A stretch of DNA of 64,000 bases from Pseudomonadota bacterium (GTDB lineage Bacteria > Pseudomonadota > Alphaproteobacteria > Rhizobiales > Phreatobacteraceae): positions 19,871 to 83,870 of the forward strand of contig JAEZGJ010000080.1 in NCBI GenBank assembly GCA_023416965.1. The letters run 5' to 3'. Under the pieces are notes generated by a model. The model saw nothing but the letters and a program-made list of their open reading frames with translations. It had not been told where the DNA came from and ran no database searches. This document shows, in pieces, positions 44,741-53,446 of the stretch. The first letter of the stretch is position 1, and each line of letters begins with the position of its first letter. The translations under genes and the position numbers were made by a program.

Positions 44741-46780
44741 TCATGCCGTCACCCTCAGATTGCCGATGGCGTCGACCGTCGCCACGGCGCCGGGTTCGAT
44801 CACCGTCGTGGCGTCGATCTGCTGGATGACGGCCGGGCCGGTGACCACGGCGCCGATGGGCAGCGCGTCGCGCGAATAGACCTTGGCGTCCCACCAGCGT
44901 CCGTCCGCATGGACCTGCCGCTCGCCGATGACGGCGCCCGCGACGTCCGCCGCCCGCGCGGCGGGGTCGAGCAGCGCCGAGAGCGGGAAGGCGCGCCGCC
45001 GGCCGATGACCGAGGTCACGAGGTTCACCAGCACGGCGCGGATCTCCGGCAGCCGCACCTGGAAGCGGTGGAAATAGGCCTGCTCGAAAGCCGCCTGGAT
45101 CTCCTCGCGCGTCACGTCGGGCGAGGCCAGCGGCACGCGGATGAGATGGGTCTGGCCGCGGAACTGCATGTCGGCGCCGTGGATGACCAGCGTCTCCTCG
45201 ATCTCCGCCTTCTCCTCCTCGACCACGGCGAGCGCGCCGTCGCGCTGCGCCGTCATCAGCCGCTTCACCTCGCCCATGTCGACCTGGTCGAGCGGCTTGT
45301 TGACGGTGTTCACCCGGTCCTGGCGCAGGTCCGCGACCAGGCAGCCGAGAGCATTGGTGAGACCCGGCCGCGCCGGCACCAGCACCTCGGGAATTCCGAG
45401 CTCCCGCGCGAGCGCCACGGCATGGAGCGGCCCCGCGCCGCCGAAGGCGAAGAGCACGAAATCGCGGGGGTCGTAGCCGCGCGACAGCGACACCATGCGG
45501 ATGGCGCCGGACATGTGGACATTGCCGAGCCGGATGACGGCGGCGGCCGCCTCCTCGACGCTCATGCCGAGCGGAGTTGCGAGGTCGCGTTCGAAGACGG
45601 CGCGGATGTCGGCGAGCGACACCTTGCCCTGCACCGCGGTCAGCCGGTCGGGATCGAGCCGGCCGAGGATCAGGTTGGCGTCGGTAATCGTCGGGCGGGT
45701 GCCGCCGCGCCCATAGCAGATCGGACCGGGCTCGGAGCCCGCCGAATGCGGCCCGACCTGCAGCATGCCCGCCGTGTTGACCGAGGCGATCGAGCCGCCG
45801 CCGGCCCCGACCGTGCGCACGTCCACCATGGGCAGGTGGATCGGCAGGCCGTAGTCGATGGTCAGTTCCGCGGAGACTTCCGGCACGCCGCCATGGATCA
45901 GCGCCACGTCGGTGGAGGTGCCGCCCATGTCGTAGGTGATGGCGTTGGTGAGGCCGGACTGGGCGAGCGTCGCCGCCGCCGCCATGACGCCCGAGGCCGG
46001 GCCGGACATCACGGTCTTCGCCGCCTCGCGCGCCACCAGCGTCGCCGGCACCGTGCCGCCATTGCCGTTCATGACGAGGAGATCACGCGAGAAGCCCTTG
46101 GCCGAGAGGTCGGCCTGCAGCCGCTGCACGTAGCGGTCGAGGATCGGCTGCACGGCGGCGTTCACGCTGGCCGTCGTGCCGCGCTCGTATTCGCGATATT
46201 CCGACAGGAGCGCGTGGCCGAGGGTCACATAGCCGTTCGGCCAGACGGAGCGGACGATCTCGCCGGCCCTGAGCTCGTGGTCGGGATTGGCGTAGGAATG
46301 CAGGAAGTGGACGACCACCGCCTCGCAGCCCGCCGCCGCCAGCGCTTCCGCTTCGCGTTTCACAGCCGCCTCGTCCAGCGGCGTGACGACTTCGCCCTGC
46401 GCGTTCATGCGCTCGGCCACCTCGCGGCGGAAGGGCCGCTCGATCAGCGGCTCGAAGGTGCCTGTCATGCCATAGGCGCGCGGGCGGGTGCGGCGGCCGA
46501 GTTCGAGGATATCGCGGAAGCCTTCGGTGGTGATCAGGCCGACCTTGGCGACCTTGCGCTCCAGCACCGCATTGGTGGTGGCGGTGGTGCCGTGGATGAT
46601 GAGGTCGAGATCGGCCGGTCCGACACCCGCCGCCTCGACCGCCTTCACCACGCCCACCGCCTGGTTGGCGATGCTGGTCGGGACCTTCGCGAGCTTCACG
46701 GTCACGCTCTGACCGTCCTGCTCGGTCAGGAGCAGGTCGGTGAAGGTGCCTCCAACGTCGATGCCGGCAACGCGCCTCAA
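44741..46780 (-). CDS. hyuA: Hydantoinase A / oxoprolinase family protein
   Basis: 679 residues of the ATP-binding HyuA family. RVAGIDVGGTFTDLLL and IIHGTTATTNAVLERK are the phosphate loops of the ASKHA fold; GLITTEGFRDILELGRRTRP, TYDMGGTSTDVALIHGG and FAFGGAGPLHAVALARELG follow in family order. The start is TTG (AAGGA lies 7 bases before it), and no other start is possible without losing the first strand. HyuA activates the cyclic amide with ATP, and HyuB completes the hydrolysis. It follows livF after 63 bp that contain two dyads. Confidence 0.9.
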   Translation of the reverse strand: MRRVAGIDVGGTFTDLLLTEQDGQSVTVKLAKVPTSIANQAVGVVKAVEAAGVGPADLDLIIHGTTATTNAVLERKVAKVGLITTEGFRDILELGRRTRPRAYGMTGTFEPLIERPFRREVAERMNAQGEVVTPLDEAAVKREAEALAAAGCEAVVVHFLHSYANPDHELRAGEIVRSVWPNGYVTLGHALLSEYREYERGTTASVNAAVQPILDRYVQRLQADLSAKGFSRDLLVMNGNGGTVPATLVAREAAKTVMSGPASGVMAAAATLAQSGLTNAITYDMGGTSTDVALIHGGVPEVSAELTIDYGLPIHLPMVDVRTVGAGGGSIASVNTAGMLQVGPHSAGSEPGPICYGRGGTRPTITDANLILGRLDPDRLTAVQGKVSLADIRAVFERDLATPLGMSVEEAAAAVIRLGNVHMSGAIRMVSLSRGYDPRDFVLFAFGGAGPLHAVALARELGIPEVLVPARPGLTNALGCLVADLRQDRVNTVNKPLDQVDMGEVKRLMTAQRDGALAVVEEEKAEIEETLVIHGADMQFRGQTHLIRVPLASPDVTREEIQAAFEQAYFHRFQVRLPEIRAVLVNLVTSVIGRRRAFPLSALLDPAARAADVAGAVIGERQVHADGRWWDAKVYSRDALPIGAVVTGPAVIQQIDATTVIEPGAVATVDAIGNLRVTA

Positions 46781-46793
46781 GGTCTCGTCCTTT

Positions 46794-46812
46794 TCATTCG
46801 TCTACGAACGGT
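46794..46812. promoter_or_regulatory. Operator-like dyad TCATTCGT..ACGAACG upstream of hyuA
   Basis: TCATTCGTCTACGAACGGT has the perfect inner arms TTCGT and ACGAA around CT. It shares 15 of 19 positions, including both arm cores, with the dyad at 51936 in the promoter of the binding-protein gene. It lies 13 bases before the hyuA start codon. Confidence 0.5.
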
Positions 46813-46826
46813 GTGGTCGAGACCAC
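46813..46826. repeat. Perfect 14-bp dyad next to the hyuA operator
   Basis: GTGGTC and GACCAC flank GA, directly adjoining the TCATTCGT-type dyad in the 63-bp gap between livF and hyuA. It may be a second protein-binding site or the base of a small mRNA hairpin. Confidence 0.4.
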
Positions 46827-46843
46827 TCCGGATTCGCGTGCAC

Positions 46844-47575
46844 TCACACGCTGAGATAGGCTTCCCTGATCTCGTCATTGGCCTCGAGATCCTCGGTGGT
46901 TCCCTCGTAGCGGATCGCGCCTTTCTCGATGACATAGGCCCGGTCCGACACGGCGGAGGCGAAGTAGAGGTTCTGTTCCGACAGCAGCACGGCGATGCCC
47001 TGCGCCTTCATGGCGAGGACGGCATCGGCCATCTGCTCGACGATGACGGGAGCGAGGCCCTCGGAGGGTTCGTCGAGCAGCACGGCGTGCGGATTGCCCA
47101 TGAGCGTGCGGGCAATCGTCAGCATCTGCTGCTCGCCGCCCGACATGGCCGAGGCACGGCGGCCTTTCATCTCCGCGAGATTGGGGAAGATGGCGAAGAG
47201 CCGCTCCAGCGACCAGGGCTCCTTGCCCGGCGCTCCCGCCGCCGACTTCCGCCCGACCTCGAGATTCTCATAGACAGTGAGGTCGGTGAAGATGCGGCGC
47301 TCCTCCGGCACATAGCCGAGGCCGAGCCGGGCGATGCGGTAGGGCTGCCAGCCGGTGACGTCCTGGCCCTCGAAGGTGACGGTGCCGGCCTGCGGCGGCA
47401 CCAGGCCCATGATCGCCTTCAGCGTCGTCGACTTGCCCGCGCCGTTGCGGCCCATCAGCGCCACCACCTCGCCGGCGCGCAGCGTCACGTCGACGCCGAA
47501 CAGCACCTGGGCATGGCCATAGGCGGCGGCAATGCCGCGGGTCTCGAGGATGGTGGTGGAGGTTGCCGGTATCAC
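46844..47575 (-). CDS. livF: Branched-chain-type ABC transporter ATP-binding protein LivF (second system)
   Basis: 243 residues: Walker A GRNGAGKS, signature MSGGEQQML, Walker B VLLDEPSEGLAP, tail IRYEGTTEDLEANDEIREAYLSV. The start is GTG at 47575 with GGGAGGG a few bases upstream; the conserved IAAAYGHAQVLFGV segment follows about 15 residues later. A 208-bp gap with repeat copy 4 separates it from livG, the same place (just upstream of livF) where copy 1 sits in the first Liv system. Confidence 0.9.
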   Translation of the reverse strand: MIPATSTTILETRGIAAAYGHAQVLFGVDVTLRAGEVVALMGRNGAGKSTTLKAIMGLVPPQAGTVTFEGQDVTGWQPYRIARLGLGYVPEERRIFTDLTVYENLEVGRKSAAGAPGKEPWSLERLFAIFPNLAEMKGRRASAMSGGEQQMLTIARTLMGNPHAVLLDEPSEGLAPVIVEQMADAVLAMKAQGIAVLLSEQNLYFASAVSDRAYVIEKGAIRYEGTTEDLEANDEIREAYLSV

Positions 47576-47605
47576 TGCGCCCTCCCGCAGGCCGGAAAAG
47601 GGAAT

Positions 47606-47766
47606 GCCCCACCCGCACCCTCCCCGCGCTGGCGCTCGGGGAGGGGGACTATGGCGTCGCATCCCGTCCCCTGCGTCGTGCCTGGCCCAACCGAAGAGGC
47701 GAAGCGGGACGTGGAAGTCCCCCTCTCCTTGGAGCGAAGCGAGAAGGGGAGGGTGCGGGTGGGGCC
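47606..47766. repeat. ~155-bp palindrome-ended dispersed repeat, copy 4
   Basis: It starts GCCCCACCCGCACCCTCCCC and ends GGGGAGGGTGCGGGTGGGGC. The interior GACTATGGCGTCGC, GTCGTGCCTGGCC, GAAGCGGGACGTGGAAG parallels copy 1 (GTGCCTGGCG, GAAGCGCGACGCGGAAG) in the same orientation. It lies between livG and livF. Confidence 0.75.
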
Positions 47767-47783
47767 TTGTCTGACAAGCGGCA

Positions 47784-48575
47784 TCACTGCACCCCCGCCG
47801 CCTGCCGGCGCGCCTTGAGGGCCGCCTGCGAGCCCGCCTCGCCGAGATAGACCTGCTTGACCCGCTGGTTGGAGCGCACCTCGTCGGGCGTGCCCGTGGC
47901 GATGATCTCGCCGCGCACCAGCACGAGAATGCGGTCGGCGTGGCCGAAGACCGAGTCCATGTCGTGCTCGGTGAAGAGCACGCCGATGCCGTGAGCGCGG
48001 GCGATGTCGGCGGTGAGCTGCATGAGGGCCGTGCGCTCCTTCGGCGCCATGCCGGCGGTCGGTTCGTCCATGAGCAGCAGCTTCGGCTCGGAGGCGAGGG
48101 CGATGGCAAGCTCGACCCGCTTCACGTCGCCATAGGCGAGTTCGTTGACCGGCCGGTCCGCCATGTCGGCCATGCCGACGCGGGCGAGGAAGCCGAGGGC
48201 GGCCTCCCGGTGCAGCCGCGTGGCGGCCGCCGTCACCGAGCGCGTCTGCCCGTGGTGGGAGATCAGCGCCATCTGCACGTTTTCCACCACGCTCATCGAG
48301 ATGAAGGTCTGCGCGATCTGGAAGGTGCGGCCGACGCCGAGGCGCCAGATCTCGCGCGGCGGCTTGCCGGTAATGTCCTGGCCCGCCAGCACGATGGAGC
48401 CGGCATCGGGCTTCAGCTGGCCGCCGACCATGTTGAAGGTCGTCGACTTCCCCGCCCCGTTCGGCCCGATGATGGCGAGCATCTCGCCGGCCGCCAGGCT
48501 GAAGGTGACGTTCTTGCCTGCGGTGACGCCGCCGAAGCGCTTTTCGAGGCCGGTGACGGCGAGGAGGGGCTGCAT
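47784..48575 (-). CDS. livG: Branched-chain-type ABC transporter ATP-binding protein LivG (second system)
   Basis: 263 residues with Walker A GPNGAGKS, LivG-type signature LAYGDVKRVELA, Walker B LLLMDEPTAGMAP and EHDMDSVFGHADRILVL. The ATG overlaps the stop of the fused permease gene. The C-terminal extension after VKQVYLGEAGS (about 15 basic residues) is slightly longer than usual. Confidence 0.91.
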   Translation of the reverse strand: MQPLLAVTGLEKRFGGVTAGKNVTFSLAAGEMLAIIGPNGAGKSTTFNMVGGQLKPDAGSIVLAGQDITGKPPREIWRLGVGRTFQIAQTFISMSVVENVQMALISHHGQTRSVTAAATRLHREAALGFLARVGMADMADRPVNELAYGDVKRVELAIALASEPKLLLMDEPTAGMAPKERTALMQLTADIARAHGIGVLFTEHDMDSVFGHADRILVLVRGEIIATGTPDEVRSNQRVKQVYLGEAGSQAALKARRQAAGVQ

Positions 48576-50473
48576 CACGCGGCCTCCTTCGCGACGACCG
48601 GCAAGGCCGCGCCACGGCCCGTCCGCTCGCGCAGCCCCTCGATGGCGCCGACGACGCCTTTCGGGAAGACCAGCACGATGGCGATGATCGAGACGCCGAG
48701 GAAGAACCGCCAGAAGTCGGTCAGCGGCATGAAGAAGTCCTTGACCGAATGGAAGACGGCGGTCCCGACCAGCGGCCCCATCACCGTCTGGATGCCACCG
48801 GTGAGGATCATCATCAGGAAGTCGATGGACATGGCGATGGAGATCATCGTCGGGTCGATAGAGCCCTTGGAGAAGGAATAGAGCCCGCCGGCGAGCCCCG
48901 CCGCAGCGCCCGCCACGATGAAGGCGAGCCAGCGGTGCGTCTTCACGTCGATGCCGATGGCATCCGCCCGGTTGGCGCTGTCGCGGGCGGCGCGCAGCGT
49001 ATAGCCGAAGGGGGTGTAGAAGAGGTGCCGCAGCGCCACGATGGAGGCGAGCGCCAGCACCGCGACCACGTAGAAATAGACCTCGCGCGAGGCCGCCCAG
49101 CGCGACGGCCAGACGCCGACCACGCCGTTGTCGCCGCCCGTCACCTCCACCCACTGGAAGCAGATGGCATAGGTGATCTGGGCGAAGGCGAGCGTCAGCA
49201 TGGCGAGGTAGATGCCGTGCAGCCGCACGATGAAATAGCCGAACAGCGCCGCGGCGAGGCCGCCGGCGATCGGCGCCACCACCAGCGCCAGCTCCATCGG
49301 CGCCTTCATCGGCCCGGTCACGAGGAGGCCCGCCGCATAGGCCCCGACGCCGAAATAGGCGGCATGGCCGAAGGAGACGATGCCGCCGTTGCCGATCAGC
49401 AGGTTCAGCGAGAAGGCGGCGAGCGCGAAGACCATGATCTCGATGCCGACCTTCACCTTGTAGGTGTCGCCGACGATGGGGACCAGCAGCAGGGCCGCCG
49501 TCAGCAGGATCCAGACCACGGCCTCAGGCCTCGTGAAGCCCTTGAGGTTCAGGATGCCCTCGGGGAGCACGGCGCGGCCGGAGGCCACTTCCGGCTTGCC
49601 CATCAGGCCCCAGGGCTTGACCACCAGCACCACGGCCATCAGCAGGAAGACCAGCACCAGCGTGATCTTCGGGAAGATCAGGATGCCGAAAGCCTCCAGC
49701 ATCTTGATGATCAGCGCGGCGACGAAGGCGCCGGGAACCGAGCCCATGCCGCCGATGACCGTCACCACGAAGGCTTCGGTGATGATGGAGAGGTCCATGC
49801 CGGTATTGGCCGGAAGGCGCGGGATCTGCAGCGCCCCGCCGAGGCCGGCGAGGAAGGCGCCGAGGAACAGCGTGCCGGTGAACAGCATGGCCTGGTTGAC
49901 GCCGAGCGCCCCGACCATTTCGCGGTCCTGCGTGGCGGCGCGGATGAGCACGCCGAACCGCGTCTTGTGCATGATGAGGAGAAGCGCGCCGAGCACCGCC
50001 GGCCCGACGAAGATGAGGAACATCTCGTAGGCCGGAAAGCGCTGGCCGAGGATCTCGATGCCGTGGCGCATGCCGGGCGCGCGCGGGCCGGTGATGTCCA
50101 CCGGGCCCCAGATCTTCAGCACCACGTCCTGGACGATGAGCACGACGCCGAAGGTGGCGAGCAGCTGGAACAGCTCCGGCACCCGGTAGATGCGGCGCAG
50201 CAGCACCACCTCCATGATCACGCCGAGAATGCCCACCACTGCGGCGGAGGCGATGACGCCGACGAAGAACAGGGTCGGCGATCGGTCGAACTCCAGGAGC
50301 CAGGGCACGATGGTCACCGCCATATAGGCGCCGAGCATGTAGAACGAGCCGTGGGCGAAGTTCACGATGCGCGTCACGCCGAAGACGATGGTCAGGCCCG
50401 AGGCGATGACGAACAGCGCCGAGGCGCTGGCCAATCCCGACAGGGCCTGGATGAGGAGGAAGGAGAGATCCAT
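48575..50473 (-). CDS. livHM: Fused LivH-LivM ABC transporter permease
   Basis: 632 residues carrying both permeases in one chain. The N-terminal half has the LivH signature FGVTRIVNFAHGSFYMLGAY and GMGSVPGAFVAALIIKMLEA. After a linker near residue 300 (KGFTRPEAVVWILL) the second half has the LivM signature LIGNGGIVSFGHAAYFGVGAYAAG and the coupling loop AARDSANRADAIGIDVKTHR. I start at the ATG at 50473, where the first membrane helix begins. The gap to the binding-protein gene (151 bp) holds a nested hairpin. Confidence 0.9.
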   Translation of the reverse strand: MDLSFLLIQALSGLASASALFVIASGLTIVFGVTRIVNFAHGSFYMLGAYMAVTIVPWLLEFDRSPTLFFVGVIASAAVVGILGVIMEVVLLRRIYRVPELFQLLATFGVVLIVQDVVLKIWGPVDITGPRAPGMRHGIEILGQRFPAYEMFLIFVGPAVLGALLLIMHKTRFGVLIRAATQDREMVGALGVNQAMLFTGTLFLGAFLAGLGGALQIPRLPANTGMDLSIITEAFVVTVIGGMGSVPGAFVAALIIKMLEAFGILIFPKITLVLVFLLMAVVLVVKPWGLMGKPEVASGRAVLPEGILNLKGFTRPEAVVWILLTAALLLVPIVGDTYKVKVGIEIMVFALAAFSLNLLIGNGGIVSFGHAAYFGVGAYAAGLLVTGPMKAPMELALVVAPIAGGLAAALFGYFIVRLHGIYLAMLTLAFAQITYAICFQWVEVTGGDNGVVGVWPSRWAASREVYFYVVAVLALASIVALRHLFYTPFGYTLRAARDSANRADAIGIDVKTHRWLAFIVAGAAAGLAGGLYSFSKGSIDPTMISIAMSIDFLMMILTGGIQTVMGPLVGTAVFHSVKDFFMPLTDFWRFFLGVSIIAIVLVFPKGVVGAIEGLRERTGRGAALPVVAKEAA

Positions 50474-50539
50474 CGGCGGGGGGCTCTCGGCGCGAGCGGT
50501 CAGAAAGGGGTCGCGCGGCGACGCGGCCCGTCGGGGGAA

Positions 50540-50569
50540 ATGCACCGGGCGGGCGCCCGGCAGGTGCAT
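50540..50569. repeat. Nested hairpin between binding-protein gene and fused permease
   Basis: ATGCACC and GGTGCAT form the outer arms, with CCGGGCG and CGCCCGG forming a near-perfect inner stem. A GC-rich half-repeat, CCCTCCCGCCAGGGGAGAGGG, follows at about 50591-50611. This is the third ABC operon in the window with an inverted repeat at exactly this gene boundary. Confidence 0.6.
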
Positions 50570-50624
50570 GCGAACGGGACCGGTCGCCCCCTCCCGCCAG
50601 GGGAGAGGGCTCGGGCTGCGATCC

Positions 50625-51851
50625 TCAGATCTTGCGCGCGGCGCGGACCTCGGCCTCGGGGAACATCACCTCGGCCCCGTCCACGTAGCGGAAGTTCTTC
50701 ATCGTCGGCAGCTTGCCCTTCAGCGTCGTCTCGCCCACCCACGCGCCGAGCGTCGACTGCTGGTCGATGGCGCGCATGGTGACGGGACCGCAGATGGTCT
50801 GCGTCGTCAGGCCCTTGAAGGCCTCGATCATCGCCGCCGTCTCGGTCGACTTCGCCTTGTTGAACATGTCGCGGATCATGAAGGGCACGACATAGCCCAG
50901 CACCGAGCCCAGGCGCGGCGTGTCGTTGAACTTGGCCTTGTAGGCGGCGACGAAGGCCTGGTGGCCGTTGGCCTCCACCTGCTCCGGCGGATAGCCGGTG
51001 ACGATCCAGCCGTCCGGCGTCTCGTCGCCCAGCGGCAGCAGATATTCCGGCTCGCCGGTGAGGAGGCTCACCACGGTGCGGCGCTCGAACAGGCCGCGGG
51101 TGTTGCCCTCGCGCACGAAGGCGGTGAGGTCGGCGCCGAAGAGCACGTTGAAGATGCCGTCGGGCCGGCTCTGGGCAAGCGCGCCGACGGTCGCGCCGGC
51201 ATCGACGCGGCCGAGCGCCGGGAACTGCTCGGCGACCACCTCGAAGCCCGGCACCGCCGCGCCCATCAGGCGCTTGAAGGCGGCGACCGCCGACTGGCCA
51301 TATTCGTAGTTCGGCGCCACCACGGCCCAGCGCTTCACTCCCTTCCCCTTGGCGGCGTCGACCAGCATCTTGGTCTGCATGTAGGTGCCGGGGCGGACGC
51401 GGAACGTGTAGGGATTGCCGTTCGCCATGGTCAGCGCGTCGGTCAGCGGCTCGGTGGCGAGGTAGAGCACCTTCTTCTGGTTGGCGAAGTCGGCCAGCGC
51501 GAGGCCGACATTCGACAGGAAGGCGCCGGCGATGAAGGAGACGTTCTCGCGGGTGACGAGCTCCTCGGCGACCCGCACCGCATCGCCCGGCGTCGCGCCG
51601 TCGTCGCGGTAGATGATCTCGAGCGGACGGCCGCCCATGCCGGCGAGGCCGCCGGCGGCGTTGATCTGCTCGACGGCGAGCTGCATGCCGTTGCGATAGG
51701 GAACGGCGAAGGCGGCCATGCGGCTGTAGGAATTGAGTTCGCCCACCTTGACCGGGGCGCCCTGGGCGGAGCCGGGTCCGGTGGTCAGGGCGACACCGGT
51801 GGCGGCGAGGCCTCCGACGACGGTGCGGCGCGACAGATCGAGCTTCGACAT
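50625..51851 (-). CDS. ABC transporter substrate-binding protein, Leu/Ile/Val-binding family (second system)
   Basis: 408 residues. A twin-arginine signal (LSRRTVVGGLAATGVAL) precedes the cleavage region GSAQGAP, so export is probably folded via Tat. The mature domain starts VKVGELNSYSRMAAFAVPYRNGMQLAVEQIN. The ATG at 51851 has GGGGAG seven bases upstream; a TTG at 51857 is too close to that site. It is first in the long minus operon leading to hyuA, hyuB and the molybdenum hydroxylase, so the ligand is probably an N-heterocyclic acid or cyclic amide (inferred). Confidence 0.91.
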   Translation of the reverse strand: MSKLDLSRRTVVGGLAATGVALTTGPGSAQGAPVKVGELNSYSRMAAFAVPYRNGMQLAVEQINAAGGLAGMGGRPLEIIYRDDGATPGDAVRVAEELVTRENVSFIAGAFLSNVGLALADFANQKKVLYLATEPLTDALTMANGNPYTFRVRPGTYMQTKMLVDAAKGKGVKRWAVVAPNYEYGQSAVAAFKRLMGAAVPGFEVVAEQFPALGRVDAGATVGALAQSRPDGIFNVLFGADLTAFVREGNTRGLFERRTVVSLLTGEPEYLLPLGDETPDGWIVTGYPPEQVEANGHQAFVAAYKAKFNDTPRLGSVLGYVVPFMIRDMFNKAKSTETAAMIEAFKGLTTQTICGPVTMRAIDQQSTLGAWVGETTLKGKLPTMKNFRYVDGAEVMFPEAEVRAARKI

Positions 51852-51935
51852 CAACAATCTCCCCTCAGATGCGGGCGGCGGGGACCGCCCGTTCCACCTC
51901 TGACCGAAGCTTCCGTTGTTTTGTTCTTCGGAAGA

Positions 51936-51977
51936 TCATTCGTAAGCGAACGATACCGCGTCCCGGATCGCTGGCAA
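51936..51977 (-). promoter_or_regulatory. Promoter with overlapping operator-like dyad
   Basis: On the minus strand TTGCCA (51972-51977) and TATCGT (51950-51955) are spaced by 16 bases, a plausible -35/-10 pair reading towards the binding-protein gene. The -10 overlaps the dyad TCATTCGTAAGCGAACGAT (51936-51954), the partner of the site at 46794. This geometry suits a repressor. Confidence 0.5.
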
Positions 51978-52063
51978 GAGGCTTTTTTGGAATTCCTGAG
52001 AACTGCGCGGCGGCGCCGCAGCAGGCCCCGCGAACCGTTGAATCGGCCCGACCCATCAGACGG

Positions 52064-53071
52064 TTAGGAGAAGGTCGGGCGCAGCCCTCCGACGGTGATA
52101 CCGTTCCAGTTCTTCATCACCGGGGTGACGAAGCGACGGAATTTGGCAGCCTCCGCCTCGTTCATGGGCAGGAGCCTGGCGATGAGCGCCGCCATCATCA
52201 CCTCGCTGGCGCGGGAGGCGCCGTCGACGCATTTCAGTGCGACGCCGAGGCCCTGTTCGGGCAGCGCCGCGCAGAAGACGCCTTCGGCTCCGGTCTTCAC
52301 GAAGACCCGCTCGCCGAAGAGCTCCATGACGTCAGTGCAGAACCGCCCCGAGCCCGCCACCATGAACGGCTCGGCCGCACAGGCGGCGCGCAGACGCGCA
52401 AACGCCTTCGCCCGTTCCGGCCCGACGCCCTCGCCGGTGGCGAGCTTGGCGAAGCCGTGGGCGAGCCTGGTCAGCGGCACGGCGTAGGTCGGAATGGAGC
52501 AGCCGTCGGTGCCGACCGCCGTGTCGGCGTCCAGCCTGTGGCCGGTGACCTCGCCCACCGCCTCGGCGACGAAGCGCTGCACCTTGTGATCGATGCCGAC
52601 ATAGCCGCGGGGGTCGATGTCGTGCGAACAGGCGAAGCAGAGGAAGCCGGAATGCTTGCCCGAACAATTGTTGTGAAGGGCGGAGGGCTTGCCGCCCGAG
52701 CGGGCGAGGGCGTGGCTCGCCGCCGCGCCCGAGGGCCAGTGCGCCCCGCATTCGAGGTTGGCCTCGCCGAGCCCGGCTTTCGCCAGCATGCCGGCGGCCG
52801 TCGCCACGTGGCGCTCCTCGCCGGAATGGGACGAGCAGGCCAGCGCCAGTTCGGCATGGCCGAAGCCGTAGCGGTCGGCGGCCCCGCTCTCCACCAGCGG
52901 CAGGGCCTGCAGCGCCTTGATGGCGGAGCGCGGATAGATGGCCCGGTCGATGTCGCCCAGCGAGAACACGACCCGTCCCGCGGCGTCGGAGACGACGACG
53001 GCTCCCCGGTGCACACATTCGACGCTGTCGCCGCGCAGGACTTCGACGAGGATGGGGTCGCTCAGCGACAT
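52064..53071 (-). CDS. Asparaginase, rhizobial (AnsA/ReAV, PF06089) type
   Basis: 335 residues of the asparaginase family unrelated to E. coli AnsA/AnsB. Key segments are YPRSAIKALQALPL (Ser48), ACSSHSGEERH, and NNCSGKHSGFLCF with Cys136 and Lys139 at the zinc/catalytic positions, plus a third cysteine in GTDGCSIPTYA. It converts L-asparagine to aspartate and ammonia in the cytoplasm. AAGGAG eight bases upstream supports the ATG at 53071. Confidence 0.9.
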   Translation of the reverse strand: MSLSDPILVEVLRGDSVECVHRGAVVVSDAAGRVVFSLGDIDRAIYPRSAIKALQALPLVESGAADRYGFGHAELALACSSHSGEERHVATAAGMLAKAGLGEANLECGAHWPSGAAASHALARSGGKPSALHNNCSGKHSGFLCFACSHDIDPRGYVGIDHKVQRFVAEAVGEVTGHRLDADTAVGTDGCSIPTYAVPLTRLAHGFAKLATGEGVGPERAKAFARLRAACAAEPFMVAGSGRFCTDVMELFGERVFVKTGAEGVFCAALPEQGLGVALKCVDGASRASEVMMAALIARLLPMNEAEAAKFRRFVTPVMKNWNGITVGGLRPTFS

Positions 53072-53132
53072 GGACGGGCTCCTTGAGGCGGTCCGTCGCG
53101 ATAAGCCAGAACCGCCGGCGGGAAAAGCCCCG

Positions 53133-53390
53133 TTATTCCGCCGCCTGGGCGCCCGGCGCCACCTGGCCCTGCGGCGCGTCCATGCGCGCATTCATGTTGG
53201 CGACCATCTTCTTGACGATGGTCGAGGCCGTCTTCTCGAACAGGAAGGGGAAGAAGGCGTGCACGAAGGCGCAGAAGGCACAGAAGGCGAAGGTGCCGGA
53301 ATAGCGAAGCGCCACGCCCATATGCTCGAAATAGCTCTCGTTGACCGAGCGGGGATGGGCGAGGAAGGCGGTCTTGGCACGTTCGATCAT
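53133..53390 (-). CDS. DUF6356 family small protein
   Basis: 85 residues. It begins MIERAKTAFLAHPRSVNESY and contains FEHMGVALRYSGTFAFCAFCAFVHAF, one membrane-inserting helix pair, then FLFEKTASTIVKKMVANMNARM. Function is unknown. The ATG at 53390 starts the conserved part and has GGAG nine bases upstream. It is divergent from the Lrp regulator (137-bp gap) and 61 bp upstream of the asparaginase gene on the same strand. Confidence 0.75.
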   Translation of the reverse strand: MIERAKTAFLAHPRSVNESYFEHMGVALRYSGTFAFCAFCAFVHAFFPFLFEKTASTIVKKMVANMNARMDAPQGQVAPGAQAAE

Positions 53391-53446
53391 CACGGGGGCT
53401 CCGGCACCGGGCGCGAGTCGCGCAATCGGGATGATCGTAACCCTGG

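Noticed and set aside
44384..47818. A plus-strand open frame of over 1100 codons opposite hyuA, livF and part of hyuB
   Set aside because: It spans several real genes and two repeats on the other strand; the His/Arg/Asp-rich translation has no recognisable domain and no ribosome-binding site.
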